From assembly GCA_015523545.1 (NCBI GenBank), contig WAKB01000001.1, forward strand, positions 1 to 64,000: a stretch of DNA of 64,000 nucleotides, in the 5' to 3' direction. The stretch comes from Candidatus Geothermarchaeota archaeon (GTDB lineage: Archaea; Thermoproteota; Nitrososphaeria; Geothermarchaeales; JDFR-13). The translations under genes were made by a program, and so were the position numbers. Every line of letters starts with the position of its first letter. Within the stretch, counting starts at the first letter, position 1. The notes beneath the pieces were generated by a model. The model saw only the letters and a program-made list of their open reading frames with translations. It ran no database searches and was not told where the DNA came from. Of this stretch, positions 36,161-45,631 are shown one piece after another.

Positions 36161-37528
36161 TCAGCTATATTTCGCTAGGAGCTCGTCAACCCTCTGTATA
36201 AGGCTGTCGAGATACTTGAAGACGAAGTCGGGTATATTTGGGTAGCGTGAAAGCCTATCCCTTAGCTCGGTGAGCCCCTCCCTAATCATGCTCAGCTGGA
36301 AGACTAGGTACTCCCTGGTTATCTCGCCAGCCTCATACTTCTTTACCAGCTCATCGATCCTCTCCTCGAACTCTCTAAGCATCGAGAGGAACTGGCTGGC
36401 CAGCCTATCCATACCACCCCTGATCCTCCTAATCTCCTCCCTAATAGACTCCCTAATCTCATCCAGCCTCTCCAGCACCGGCATAGGCACCGGTATTCCT
36501 AGGCCTGGCAGCTCCTCCATAAGGCCCTCGAGCCTGTTCAACGCCTGCTCAAGACTCGTTAGCGCAGCCTCCACATCACCGTTGTCGAGGCTCTCAATAG
36601 CGCTGTCGACGAGGCTCTTAACCTCCCTCATAACCTCCACCACGTCTCCAGCCTTCCTCCTAACCTTCTCGTCGACACCTATCTCTACACCCTTCTCCGC
36701 TATCCGCTCAGCCCTCTCGATGAACTCTCCTATTAGGCTTGATAGTAGGGCTAGGCGTGCCCTGGCCTCACTCATCTGGCCGTTATTGATCAGGTTTATC
36801 GAGCTGTTTATTTCAGCTATGACCTTCATAACGAAGGCCATGGTTATGGTGCCTGCCACCATCTGTAGACTTATCGATGCCCAGTCCCTCCTGAGGCTCT
36901 GCCTAATACTCATTATCAGCTCCTCAAGCCTCTGATCAATCTCCCGTAGCCTCTCTATAGCTACCTCTGGCCCTATCACGTCGACCTCATCCATGAGCTG
37001 GAGCAGCTCGTCCCTAGCCTCCCTAAGATCGGCTATTATCTCATCAATATTGATGTCGATACAGTATCCTGTGGAGGCGGCTCCACATACAACTCCAGAC
37101 TCCTCCATCCTCTCAGCGGCATCTATCGCAGACTCCACTATCTTTAGCCTGACCCTTATAGCCGCCATGACCGCCTCTACATCTAGGGTCTCCTCGGGGG
37201 GTGCGACTGTGTAGACATACTTGATTACTGGGGCTAGGAGGGTGCCCGCCTTTATGAGCATGTCGACTGCCTCCTCCTCATCAGCCTCTCTAGCCTGGCT
37301 CACAAGGTTCTTGGCCTCCTCCAGATTGGCCTGTAGATCTTCTGGGAGGGTTATGTTGTGTGCCTCTATGTATTGCTCGAGCCGCTCAATAAGCCTCTCC
37401 ATATGTTCGATATACTTGTCTATAGGCCTCTCAGCCCCAATCACGGACGTGTCTACCAGAACCCCGCTGAGCACGAGCGCCATCAGTGTGACAGCTGAGA
37501 GTAGTCTATACATCATTGTACTACTCAC
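36161..37528 (-). CDS. Secreted repetitive coiled-coil protein
   Basis: Signal peptide; long helical repeats (SLVDSAIESLDNGDVEAALTSLEQALNRLEGLMEEL). GTG start at 37526-37528 with TATA-like TATTTTAG (plus strand) at 37553-37560. Confidence 0.8.
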   Translation of the reverse strand: MSSTMMYRLLSAVTLMALVLSGVLVDTSVIGAERPIDKYIEHMERLIERLEQYIEAHNITLPEDLQANLEEAKNLVSQAREADEEEAVDMLIKAGTLLAPVIKYVYTVAPPEETLDVEAVMAAIRVRLKIVESAIDAAERMEESGVVCGAASTGYCIDINIDEIIADLREARDELLQLMDEVDVIGPEVAIERLREIDQRLEELIMSIRQSLRRDWASISLQMVAGTITMAFVMKVIAEINSSINLINNGQMSEARARLALLSSLIGEFIERAERIAEKGVEIGVDEKVRRKAGDVVEVMREVKSLVDSAIESLDNGDVEAALTSLEQALNRLEGLMEELPGLGIPVPMPVLERLDEIRESIREEIRRIRGGMDRLASQFLSMLREFEERIDELVKKYEAGEITREYLVFQLSMIREGLTELRDRLSRYPNIPDFVFKYLDSLIQRVDELLAKYS

Positions 37529-37556
37529 CGTTGATATGTGGGGCTGGCATCCTATT

Positions 37557-38246
37557 TTAGGGAGCCAGTGGGAATATGATGGGAAGATAGTGGGAAATCC
37601 TCTCCAGACCCTTTCCAGCTGATTCCTCCCTAGCTGAGAGCCTTCTACCGAGGATAGCGAATATATTGGCTAGTAGTGTCAGGCTCAACGTGGGGGACAC
37701 GACAGGCCGGAGAGTGGTGCTGAGAGTCTCCGGGCTTCCCAAGACACTTATAGAGACAGCCACCCCTACCGAGAGACCCGGCCCTATCGAGCCGCCCAGC
37801 CCTATGAGTAGGAGGGAGTAGACGATTGTCAGGACCATCCCGGTCAGGGATGGGAGTTTGAACCCTATCAACTCCCTGGACAGCCTCCTATCCCTGACTA
37901 GTGAACCAGCCACCAGTGATAGCCCGGCCACTGCATAGGAGAGCTTTGAGGAGAGGTATAGATAGTTGAGTATTGGCATATCTCCACTCGTGCCGAAGAG
38001 TAGTATTGAGACCTTGTCGAAGCCGAAGGACACCTCACCAGCCTCAGAGGCCAGCCTCACCAGTGGTCCCCCGAATAGTACTAGGTAAAGGGTTATCAGG
38101 CCTGAGAGGAGGGCAGGGACATTTACATGCCCCAGGTAGAAGACCTTCTCAAGCAGCGTCCTATCACGAGACGGATATGTATCCGGTGAACTCGACCCTC
38201 CTGACGAATACCTCACCCTGATACTCCACCTCCATGTACAGTACAA
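37557..38246 (-). CDS. Hypothetical polytopic membrane protein (start uncertain)
   Basis: Multiple hydrophobic helices; N-terminal part overlaps the next CDS, so the true start may be near 38216 or further downstream. Confidence 0.55.
   Translation of the reverse strand: MYCTWRWSIRVRYSSGGSSSPDTYPSRDRTLLEKVFYLGHVNVPALLSGLITLYLVLFGGPLVRLASEAGEVSFGFDKVSILLFGTSGDMPILNYLYLSSKLSYAVAGLSLVAGSLVRDRRLSRELIGFKLPSLTGMVLTIVYSLLLIGLGGSIGPGLSVGVAVSISVLGSPETLSTTLRPVVSPTLSLTLLANIFAILGRRLSAREESAGKGLERISHYLPIIFPLAP
37569..37596 (-). promoter_or_regulatory. Three TTCCCA repeats at 11-bp spacing upstream of the coiled-coil gene
   Basis: TGGGAA (plus strand) at 37569, 37580 and 37591, directly upstream of the TATA-like element at 37553-37560. 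Confidence 0.45.
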
Positions 38247-38667
38247 TGTTCACGTCATACCTACCCTTGGCGAACTGGGAGGCGGGTATCCCGAGCTCCA
38301 CGGGTATCTTGAAGCTCAGCGACTTACCAGCTTCCAAGGTGCCTAGATCCATGTCTAGGAATACGTCTTGTGAGAGGCGTAGCTCTGCACCCGTAGGCTC
38401 GACGCTCGAGATATTCACAGTAGCATTGATGACCTTGAGACTGAACTCCCTGTTACCAGTGTTCAGGGCCTTCACCACAAGGAGCATCTTCGAGTCCTCG
38501 ATAATCATGTCCTCCAGACGGAACTCCGCCTCTATACGTATCGTCTCGAAGTCGAGCTGTAGAAACCTCTGTATATCGAAGTCGACAAGGTAGAGCCCAT
38601 AGAGTATGGGTGCCGCAAACATGATTATGAGTATAATGTTGACTAGTTTCGATACATGGCTAGACAC
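38164..38667 (-). CDS. Hypothetical membrane-anchored protein with LEA14-like beta-sandwich appearance
   Basis: Signal anchor VNIILIIMFAAPILYGLYLV then beta-rich domain (VVKALNTGNREFSLKVINATVNI). Confidence 0.6.
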   Translation of the reverse strand: MSSHVSKLVNIILIIMFAAPILYGLYLVDFDIQRFLQLDFETIRIEAEFRLEDMIIEDSKMLLVVKALNTGNREFSLKVINATVNISSVEPTGAELRLSQDVFLDMDLGTLEAGKSLSFKIPVELGIPASQFAKGRYDVNIVLYMEVEYQGEVFVRRVEFTGYISVS

Positions 38668-38712
38668 GCGGCACCCCCACCAACAAATCCATTATTAATA
38701 ATACATTATGTA

Positions 38713-39495
38713 TTAAATCGTTGACTGCTTCTCCTCCAGCTTCATCCTCAGATACGTGAAGATCATCGCTACTAGCACTATTATCGTGGAGAGGGCGTTG
38801 ATGTCTAGCTCCACCCTACCCCTAGCCACCCTCGTCCAGATATAGACCGGCAGCGTGTCGAAGCCAGTAGGCCTGGTGAAGAAGGTCTTTATGAAGTCGT
38901 CATAGCTCCATATGAATGTCAGGAAGGCCGCCGCCAATACAGCCGGCATCATCAGAGGGATGGTTACCTTTACAAAGGTCCTGATCTCATCTGCTCCGAG
39001 AGTCATCGCGGCCTCCTCATACTCCCTGTTCCAGCCCTGGAACCTCGCCTTTAGGATCAGGTATGCCAGGGGGGCGTCGAAGGCCACATGCCCAATTATA
39101 ATTGTGAATGGGCTGAGAGGTATCCCTACTATGCTTAGGAAGAGGGCCAGGGTCACTGCCTCGACTATCTCTGGTATGATTATCGGCACCATGATTAAGC
39201 TGTCTAGGATCGTGCTCCCCCTAGGCCTGTAACGAGTGACCCCGTAGGCCATCAATATACCGAGGATAAGTGAGACAACCACAACTATCAACGCTGTCCA
39301 TATAGAGTTGTAGAATGAGCCCCAGACCCTCTCATTTGAGAATAGGCTGATATAGTTCTCTAGGGAGAAGCCCTCAAAAACCACCTTTGACCTCGAGGCG
39401 TTGAATGAGAAGGCAACCATGACCGCGATAGGCACATATATGAGAACCATAACCGTCCAGAAGAATATCTTCAGCAATGTATCCACGACCTTCAA
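38713..39495 (-). CDS. potC: Spermidine/putrescine-type ABC transporter permease (PotC-like)
   Basis: YEEAAMTLGADEIRTFVKVTIPLMMPAVLAAAFLTFIWSYDDF. Confidence 0.9.
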   Translation of the reverse strand: MKVVDTLLKIFFWTVMVLIYVPIAVMVAFSFNASRSKVVFEGFSLENYISLFSNERVWGSFYNSIWTALIVVVVSLILGILMAYGVTRYRPRGSTILDSLIMVPIIIPEIVEAVTLALFLSIVGIPLSPFTIIIGHVAFDAPLAYLILKARFQGWNREYEEAAMTLGADEIRTFVKVTIPLMMPAVLAAAFLTFIWSYDDFIKTFFTRPTGFDTLPVYIWTRVARGRVELDINALSTIIVLVAMIFTYLRMKLEEKQSTI

Positions 39496-40433
39496 ATAAG
39501 GGTCACCTCCCTACCCACGAAGCGGAAGTAGAGATATGTCGCGATAACTATCAGGCCTACGTATACCATCGCCGCCGCACTGCCCAGTGCCCAGCCCTGT
39601 ATACCACTCACCTTTATGAACTGGTCGAAGATTAGGCGGCCTATTGGGTATGACTTGCCACCACCCACTATGATAGGTATTATGAACTCCCCCATAGCAG
39701 GTATGAATACAAGGAGGCTACCAGCTATTATCCCCGGCTTAGCCAGTGGCAGGGTAACCTTAACAAGGGTCTTGAAGGGGGTCGCCCCAAGTGTATATGC
39801 AGCCTCTATAAGCTCCTTATTGATCTTCTCCACCACCCCGTAGATCGGGAGGAGCATGAATATCAAGTAGCTATACACCATCGTGATTAGGACCGCCGCG
39901 TCAGTACCAATAATGGATATCGGGCCATCGGTGATCCCAAGTGCCATCAGGGTTGTGGAGACGATCCCGTCAGGGTGGAAGAGGAACCTAATGGCGTAGA
40001 CACGTATGATGAAGTTTACCCAGAAGGGTAGGAAGATGAGGAAGAGGACGAAGTTCTTCCTCCTCCTATCAAGCTTAAAAGCCATGTAATAGGCCATGGG
40101 GAAGGATATCAATAGAGTTCCAATAGTCGTGAAGGATGCGTAATACAGGCTCTGCATAATACTGACAGAAGTCCCTGGACTAGTGAAGAACTTGATGTAA
40201 TACTCGAGGTTGGGCTGGAGGCTAAGTATCCATACAAAGGTATTCCCAACCCGCTCCCTAACAAGCATGTCAAAACTAAGGAGTAGCGAGACGACGAAGG
40301 GGAGGAAGAAGAATACTGCAAGGGTTATAAGGCCAGGGGATAAAAAGAGTATGGTTTTAAGCCGCCGGTCCCTACGTATCCTATCTGCCAAGCGGCTAAG
40401 CAGCGACACTACGCCGTCTGCACCTGCTGCCAA
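39492..40433 (-). CDS. potB: Spermidine/putrescine-type ABC transporter permease (PotB-like)
   Basis: LPFWVNFIIRVYAIRFLF, LIEAAYTLGATPFKTLVKVTLPLAKPGIIAGSLLVFIPAMGEFIIP. Confidence 0.9.
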   Translation of the reverse strand: MAAGADGVVSLLSRLADRIRRDRRLKTILFLSPGLITLAVFFFLPFVVSLLLSFDMLVRERVGNTFVWILSLQPNLEYYIKFFTSPGTSVSIMQSLYYASFTTIGTLLISFPMAYYMAFKLDRRRKNFVLFLIFLPFWVNFIIRVYAIRFLFHPDGIVSTTLMALGITDGPISIIGTDAAVLITMVYSYLIFMLLPIYGVVEKINKELIEAAYTLGATPFKTLVKVTLPLAKPGIIAGSLLVFIPAMGEFIIPIIVGGGKSYPIGRLIFDQFIKVSGIQGWALGSAAAMVYVGLIVIATYLYFRFVGREVTLI

Positions 40434-41593
40434 TACCTCTGCCAGAGCTCCTCCAACTCGGGTGTCAACATAGTCCAGTAGAGCTTGTCATAGAGGCTCT
40501 CCGGGACGAAGATGGTCGGATCATTCCTCAATATCTCGGGGACATACTTGATACCGGCTGGGAATGGATACTTCACAGTCATGGTGTGGATAGCCGATAT
40601 TACAGGGTCTAGGAACCAGTTGATGAAGGCATGGGCATTCTCAATATTCTTGGCATTAGCGGGTATCGCGAAGTTGTCGAACCAGGCCACTGCACCCTCC
40701 TCAGGAACCACATACTTGATCTGTGGATTGGCAATACCCATCAGAACCTCAGTCTCACTGGATTCATAGATGATACCTGCGATGTCACCGTTCCATGCCT
40801 GGGAGATATAGAAGAGGCTCCCAGTCGGTAGGTTCTCCATGATTGCCTCTGTAGAGGCATATCCATAGAGGTATGGCTTCTGCGCTATAAGGAGGTCGGC
40901 TATGTCCTGAAGCTGGTTCTCATCCATAGTATCAATGGGATAGCCTAGATAGATTGCGGCTGCATCCATAACCTCTATACTCTCCTCCAGCATAGTCACC
41001 TTCCCAGCGTGCCTCCTTATGATGCTGTCTGGATTATCAACGTCGAAGAGGTCTCCCCAGCTTGTGATCTCGTCCCCGCCAAGCTTATCCTCGTTATAGG
41101 CTATCGCCGTTGTTCCGTAGCTATAGATTACTGTATACTCGTTGTCGGGGTCCCACTCCCTACCCATGAAGTTCTCGGGAATATACTCGACGTTTGGGAT
41201 CTTGTCGAGGTCGATCTTCTGGATAAGCCCCTTCTCAATCAATGAAGGGATGTATGAAGCGCTTGGAACCACAAGGTCATAGCTGACTGTACCGAGCTCC
41301 AGAGTAGCTACAAGCTCATCGTTAGACTCGTAGTGGTCGATGGTCAGCCTGATACCATTCTCCCTCGCCCACTGGTCGATAAGCTCCAGGTTGGCGTACC
41401 ACGTCCAGTTGTAGAAGTTGAACTCCTCCTCAAGCTCCACACCAGCCCTCGAGGCAAGCTCCCTAATCCTCTCGTTGAGACTGTCGACCTCGCCCTGCCT
41501 AGCCATGTAGCCAGCTCCGACTCCAAGTGCTAGTCCGGCGGCCCCGGCCACCGCTACCCTCAAGAAGTCACGGCGACTAGACACCATAACCAC
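40409..41593 (-). CDS. potD: Spermidine/putrescine-type substrate-binding protein with twin-arginine signal
   Basis: SRRDFLRVAVAGAAGLALG; FNFYNWTWYANLELIDQWARENGIRLTIDHYESNDEL. Confidence 0.9.
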   Translation of the reverse strand: MVMVSSRRDFLRVAVAGAAGLALGVGAGYMARQGEVDSLNERIRELASRAGVELEEEFNFYNWTWYANLELIDQWARENGIRLTIDHYESNDELVATLELGTVSYDLVVPSASYIPSLIEKGLIQKIDLDKIPNVEYIPENFMGREWDPDNEYTVIYSYGTTAIAYNEDKLGGDEITSWGDLFDVDNPDSIIRRHAGKVTMLEESIEVMDAAAIYLGYPIDTMDENQLQDIADLLIAQKPYLYGYASTEAIMENLPTGSLFYISQAWNGDIAGIIYESSETEVLMGIANPQIKYVVPEEGAVAWFDNFAIPANAKNIENAHAFINWFLDPVISAIHTMTVKYPFPAGIKYVPEILRNDPTIFVPESLYDKLYWTMLTPELEELWQRYWQQVQTA

Positions 41594-41806
41594 CAGGGCC
41601 TGATGTTATTCTTATCCCTGAAAACCTCTTTTAAATCAACCTACTCTTTCCTGTATGTAGAAATGGTTAACAATAAGTATACATATTTAGGCGATCGGCT
41701 AGACCCAAACATCAACACAATGGTTTTTATCTATACGTAATTCCTCTGAGACGCCGGAGATACATAATCCCAGCCTCATTAGCCTGGTGGGGCGATATAT
41801 TTAAAC

Positions 41807-42259
41807 ATGGGATGCATAGATCCACGCTTCTTCGACAAGGAGATATACGCCATCTACAGAGCTGTGAACGAGAAGATTGGGGAGGAGACCTGGTGGATAG
41901 TCTGGAGGGCTGGTGAGATACTCCTAGACGAGCTATGGGGAGAACTCGGCCTATCAAGCCTAGGCCTAGGAGAGGCGCTCAAGAAGCTTGGTGAGTGGCT
42001 GAAGAGTGTCGGCTATGTGGAGGACATAGAAGTACGTCTACGCGATGGAGAGGCGGAATACATCATGACAGAGCCGGTCATCACACCCGGTGCCAAGAGG
42101 CTTATAGATGAGGGAATGGTGCCGCCACACATCTCTACGAGCCTACTATTCGCCCTCCTGAAGAGGTATGGCTACAGGGCGGAGATGGCGGGAGACCCGG
42201 TTTTCCTGGAGGACGGCCGTGTACTCGAGAGATGGCGACTAGTAAAACTTGATGAATAG
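41807..42259 (+). CDS. Hypothetical protein
   Basis: Intact ORF with TATATTTAAA just upstream; no confident family. Confidence 0.55.
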   Translation: MGCIDPRFFDKEIYAIYRAVNEKIGEETWWIVWRAGEILLDELWGELGLSSLGLGEALKKLGEWLKSVGYVEDIEVRLRDGEAEYIMTEPVITPGAKRLIDEGMVPPHISTSLLFALLKRYGYRAEMAGDPVFLEDGRVLERWRLVKLDE

Positions 42260-42261
42260 GT

Positions 42262-44097
42262 GTGGCGGTCTTGATAGGCTTCGAGGACTGGGATCTAACC
42301 CTAAGGGATGAGGTGTTCCATAGGCTGAAGAGCGTCTCGAAGCCTGGGACGGAGTATAGGCTTGCCGGTACAGATGCGGAGGAGAGGGCGGCCCACTATA
42401 TAGCGGAGAAGATGGGGGAGCTGGGGCTGGAGGTTGAGCTACAGCCAGTACCCGTAGATGGATGGAAGAGGATAGATGGATACCTGAGATGCGAGGATGG
42501 ATATAGGGCCGAGCTCTACACCTACGCAGGGAACACCGGCGGCGTGGCTGAGGGGGAGCTCATAGCGATAGAAGACCCCCTCGAGGGAGATGTTGAGGGG
42601 AAGATAGTCCTCTTCCTCGGCGATACCTACCCCTCACACCTAATAACCATGGCTATACTAGCAAACAGAGGGGCAAGAGCCATAGTCCTTGGGAAGAGGA
42701 GTGATAAGCACCATAGCCACTACCACATAGCCAACAACGAGTCGGCCGGGTACATCCCAATGGGAGTCGTCCGATGGGGGGAGGTGGAGAGCCTCATAGA
42801 GAGGGTTGGCAAACATTTCGAGCTATCCATTGAGACAGAGATATTCAGCAGTACTGGCTACAACGTCATAGGCACTATTGGGGAGGGTCCAGAGATACTC
42901 GTGACTGCCCACCACGACGCCTACTACCCGGGAATAGTCGACAACGCGTCGGGCGTAGCTGCTATACTAGACCTCGCCAGGGCGATCAGGGACTCGGCGT
43001 CCCTAGGCGACAGGTTTAGATACAGGTTTATCAGCTACACCGCTGAGGAGTATGGACTCAGAAACCAGGTCTTCGACTACCTAGTAGGGAGCAGACACTT
43101 CTTCAGAGAGATGTCTAGGGATCCAGCCAGGCCCGGGAGGATAGTGGCGATGATAAACTTCGACGTGATAGGCCTTAGGGGCGAGCCGATTGGGATAGCC
43201 TATACCCCAGACCTCGAGGAGTCCGTCCTATCCACTGTAAACAGCCTATCCATAGATAGTAGGAACGGGTATAGGTTGATAGACATGCCCAGCATATGGC
43301 TAGACATGTGGCCAGCGACCCTCGCTGGGGTCAGTACGGTCAGCTTCTCACAACTCGGGGAGAATGAGTACCACCAATACTACTACCACACCGAGGGAGA
43401 CACTGAGGAGCTTATAGGCGACCAGAACTACCTGGAGACGCTTGAGACAGCCTATGAACTCATAAATAATCTATCGAGGACGAGGACACCATTCCAGGTA
43501 TCAATGATTCTCAATAGGTTATCAAGGACGTTACGGGAGGACTGGGGACCGGGCCAGAGGAGTAGATATAGAAGGGTCGTTGAGAGGCTATCAGAGCTTG
43601 AGGGGAGGCTCCACCAGATTGAACATCTAAGGAATACTAGCGGCGGGGTAAGGGGGTATAGGAGGATAATGGGTGTGCTGAGGAGGGATCTATACAGGCT
43701 TCTCTACAGCTATGGCCTAAGATTCCCCACAACACTCTTCCCACAGCCATGGGGAGCAATACTAGCCAGCATAGACAGGGCATTGGAGAAGGGTGGAGGA
43801 GATGCTAAGGAGATCCTAAAGACGTATATAGGCTCGGCATGGCCGCTACATATGGGTGATGAGTATCTCAGGGACATACTTGACAGGCTGGGTAGAGTGG
43901 AGGGGATGGGCCTTGGCCAGCCACGTATATACCCCGACCCCGATATGCTGGACACTGAGAACCTACTAGACTGGCTAGCCGTGACTAGGGAGTCATATAT
44001 AGAGATGCTTTGGAACGTCTTGGATAGCCTGGAAGAGATTGTGAAACACTATGAGGAGGAGGCTAGGCAGTCACCTTCCCGAGAGACCTCTCCATGA
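42262..44097 (+). CDS. M28 family metallopeptidase with PA domain
   Basis: ILVTAHHDAYYPGIVDNASGVAAILDLAR, YRFISYTAEEYGL. Confidence 0.92.
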   Translation: MAVLIGFEDWDLTLRDEVFHRLKSVSKPGTEYRLAGTDAEERAAHYIAEKMGELGLEVELQPVPVDGWKRIDGYLRCEDGYRAELYTYAGNTGGVAEGELIAIEDPLEGDVEGKIVLFLGDTYPSHLITMAILANRGARAIVLGKRSDKHHSHYHIANNESAGYIPMGVVRWGEVESLIERVGKHFELSIETEIFSSTGYNVIGTIGEGPEILVTAHHDAYYPGIVDNASGVAAILDLARAIRDSASLGDRFRYRFISYTAEEYGLRNQVFDYLVGSRHFFREMSRDPARPGRIVAMINFDVIGLRGEPIGIAYTPDLEESVLSTVNSLSIDSRNGYRLIDMPSIWLDMWPATLAGVSTVSFSQLGENEYHQYYYHTEGDTEELIGDQNYLETLETAYELINNLSRTRTPFQVSMILNRLSRTLREDWGPGQRSRYRRVVERLSELEGRLHQIEHLRNTSGGVRGYRRIMGVLRRDLYRLLYSYGLRFPTTLFPQPWGAILASIDRALEKGGGDAKEILKTYIGSAWPLHMGDEYLRDILDRLGRVEGMGLGQPRIYPDPDMLDTENLLDWLAVTRESYIEMLWNVLDSLEEIVKHYEEEARQSPSRETSP

Positions 44098-45493
44098 GGC
44101 CCTGAGGAATGTACGGTGGGAACCTCCGCCTAAGCTCCGCGAATATCTCGTCAGTCACCCTGGCCCACTCGGCTATCCCATCGGGCTTCTCAGGATAGTT
44201 TAGGTAGTGCTGCTTCACCCTCTTCATAACCTTCAATGTATAGTCGAGATCCCTGATCACACCCATCTTCCCATGGGCCATCGCCTTCAACACCTTGACG
44301 AGCTTGTCATATACACTTATAACGTCATCCTCATCCCTAGCCTTAGAGACCTCCTCACTCTTTAGGATCCCATATCTAATGACGAACTCATACTCGGTGT
44401 CGCTATACGCCTGCATCAAGTGTCTAAAGACGTCGAGCCTAGCCTGCCTAACACCGTAGGGACTCGTCATATAGGCGTGTTGATACCTCCACATCATCTC
44501 CATACTATAGTCACCTGCCTCGATAGCCTCGGCCACATACTTCGATAATAGGTATGCACCGTAGAGGCCATAGCCTATACCCTCAGCCGTCGCGGGATCA
44601 ATCATTATCGCGCTATCACCCACAGCCGCGAAGCCGTTACCCACGAAGACGTGTCTAGGCCTCCTGTTAGGGATGTTCCACGTCCCCTTCTTAATGATCT
44701 CCCTCTCAGCCAGTAGATCGGGCATAAACTCCCTGATATACCTCTCCATAAGGATGTGGGGCTTAGGTATATCGGGATGGGGCATCACCCCGTTCCCAAT
44801 GTTGAGCATATACCCCTCCCTATCCCATGGGAAGAGCCATACATAGCCAGTCGGTGCATACTCGCTTATGAACTGTAGATGGACATAGTCAACCTCCTCA
44901 AACCTCTTCTTAATGCGTACAACCTCCCTATACGCGTTAATGATATCCCTATCTAGGATCTCCTTCTCAATACCCCATGACTCGGGGGCCTTCCTAATCA
45001 GTATTGAGCTATAGCCCGTGGCATCCACCACGATCTTCGCCCTAATCTCGTAGGGCTCACCGCCTCCACGGGGCCTGACGACTACACCCCTGGCATACCC
45101 ATCTTCTAATACCAGGTCCTGGATAATGGTTGAGCTGTATAGCTCGGCCCCAGCCTCTAGTGCAAGGCTTAGGAGCTCCTGCCCCCATCCATGCCTATCA
45201 ACAACATATCCACCTTCCCTAGTCTCCACAGCTATGCTATACCTCATATCCCTCGGGTAGACCTTTATCCCCTTGATGTAGCTCCTAACCACGCTGTCAC
45301 TTGGATGTGGAAGGCCTGTGGCGGAGAAGTGGTGCCCAGCTATCGCGTCGCCACATATCTTGTCACCGATATTGTCCCTACTCCTCCTATCTATGAGAGC
45401 CACGCTTAGACCCTTCTTCGCCAGGAGGTATGCAGCAGTCATACCGGCGGTGCCGGAGCCGGCTACCACCACGTCATAAGTCTTCTGCTCCAT
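44063..45493 (-). CDS. Geranylgeranyl reductase family FAD-dependent oxidoreductase
   Basis: VVVAGSGTAGMTAAYLLAKKGLSVALIDRR, GDKICGDAI, AAVGDSAIMIDPATAEGIGYGLYGAYL. Confidence 0.9.
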   Translation of the reverse strand: MEQKTYDVVVAGSGTAGMTAAYLLAKKGLSVALIDRRSRDNIGDKICGDAIAGHHFSATGLPHPSDSVVRSYIKGIKVYPRDMRYSIAVETREGGYVVDRHGWGQELLSLALEAGAELYSSTIIQDLVLEDGYARGVVVRPRGGGEPYEIRAKIVVDATGYSSILIRKAPESWGIEKEILDRDIINAYREVVRIKKRFEEVDYVHLQFISEYAPTGYVWLFPWDREGYMLNIGNGVMPHPDIPKPHILMERYIREFMPDLLAEREIIKKGTWNIPNRRPRHVFVGNGFAAVGDSAIMIDPATAEGIGYGLYGAYLLSKYVAEAIEAGDYSMEMMWRYQHAYMTSPYGVRQARLDVFRHLMQAYSDTEYEFVIRYGILKSEEVSKARDEDDVISVYDKLVKVLKAMAHGKMGVIRDLDYTLKVMKRVKQHYLNYPEKPDGIAEWARVTDEIFAELRRRFPPYIPQGLMERSLGKVTA

Positions 45494-45631
45494 ATAACCA
45501 CCTACATCTATATCTAGGCATCTATCTAGTATTCCCACGAGACTCTATATATCGGCTGTAAATACCTCCCGGGGGATGGGTATATACCTATACAGGGTTA
45601 TCAAGCCTGAGCCACCAATACTATATGGTGG

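Noticed and set aside
36270-36935. 221-aa Ser/Leu-rich ORF on the plus strand
   Set aside because: Antisense to the well-supported coiled-coil gene 36161-37528; composition typical of an antisense shadow of Glu/Arg/Leu-rich coding. The same reasoning applies to most other plus-strand ORFs opposite minus-strand genes.
41730-41810. Structured-RNA-like segment (CCCAG...CTGGTGGG) upstream of 41807
   Set aside because: Stem is short and imperfect, and the region contains an ordinary TATATTTAAA promoter for the downstream gene.
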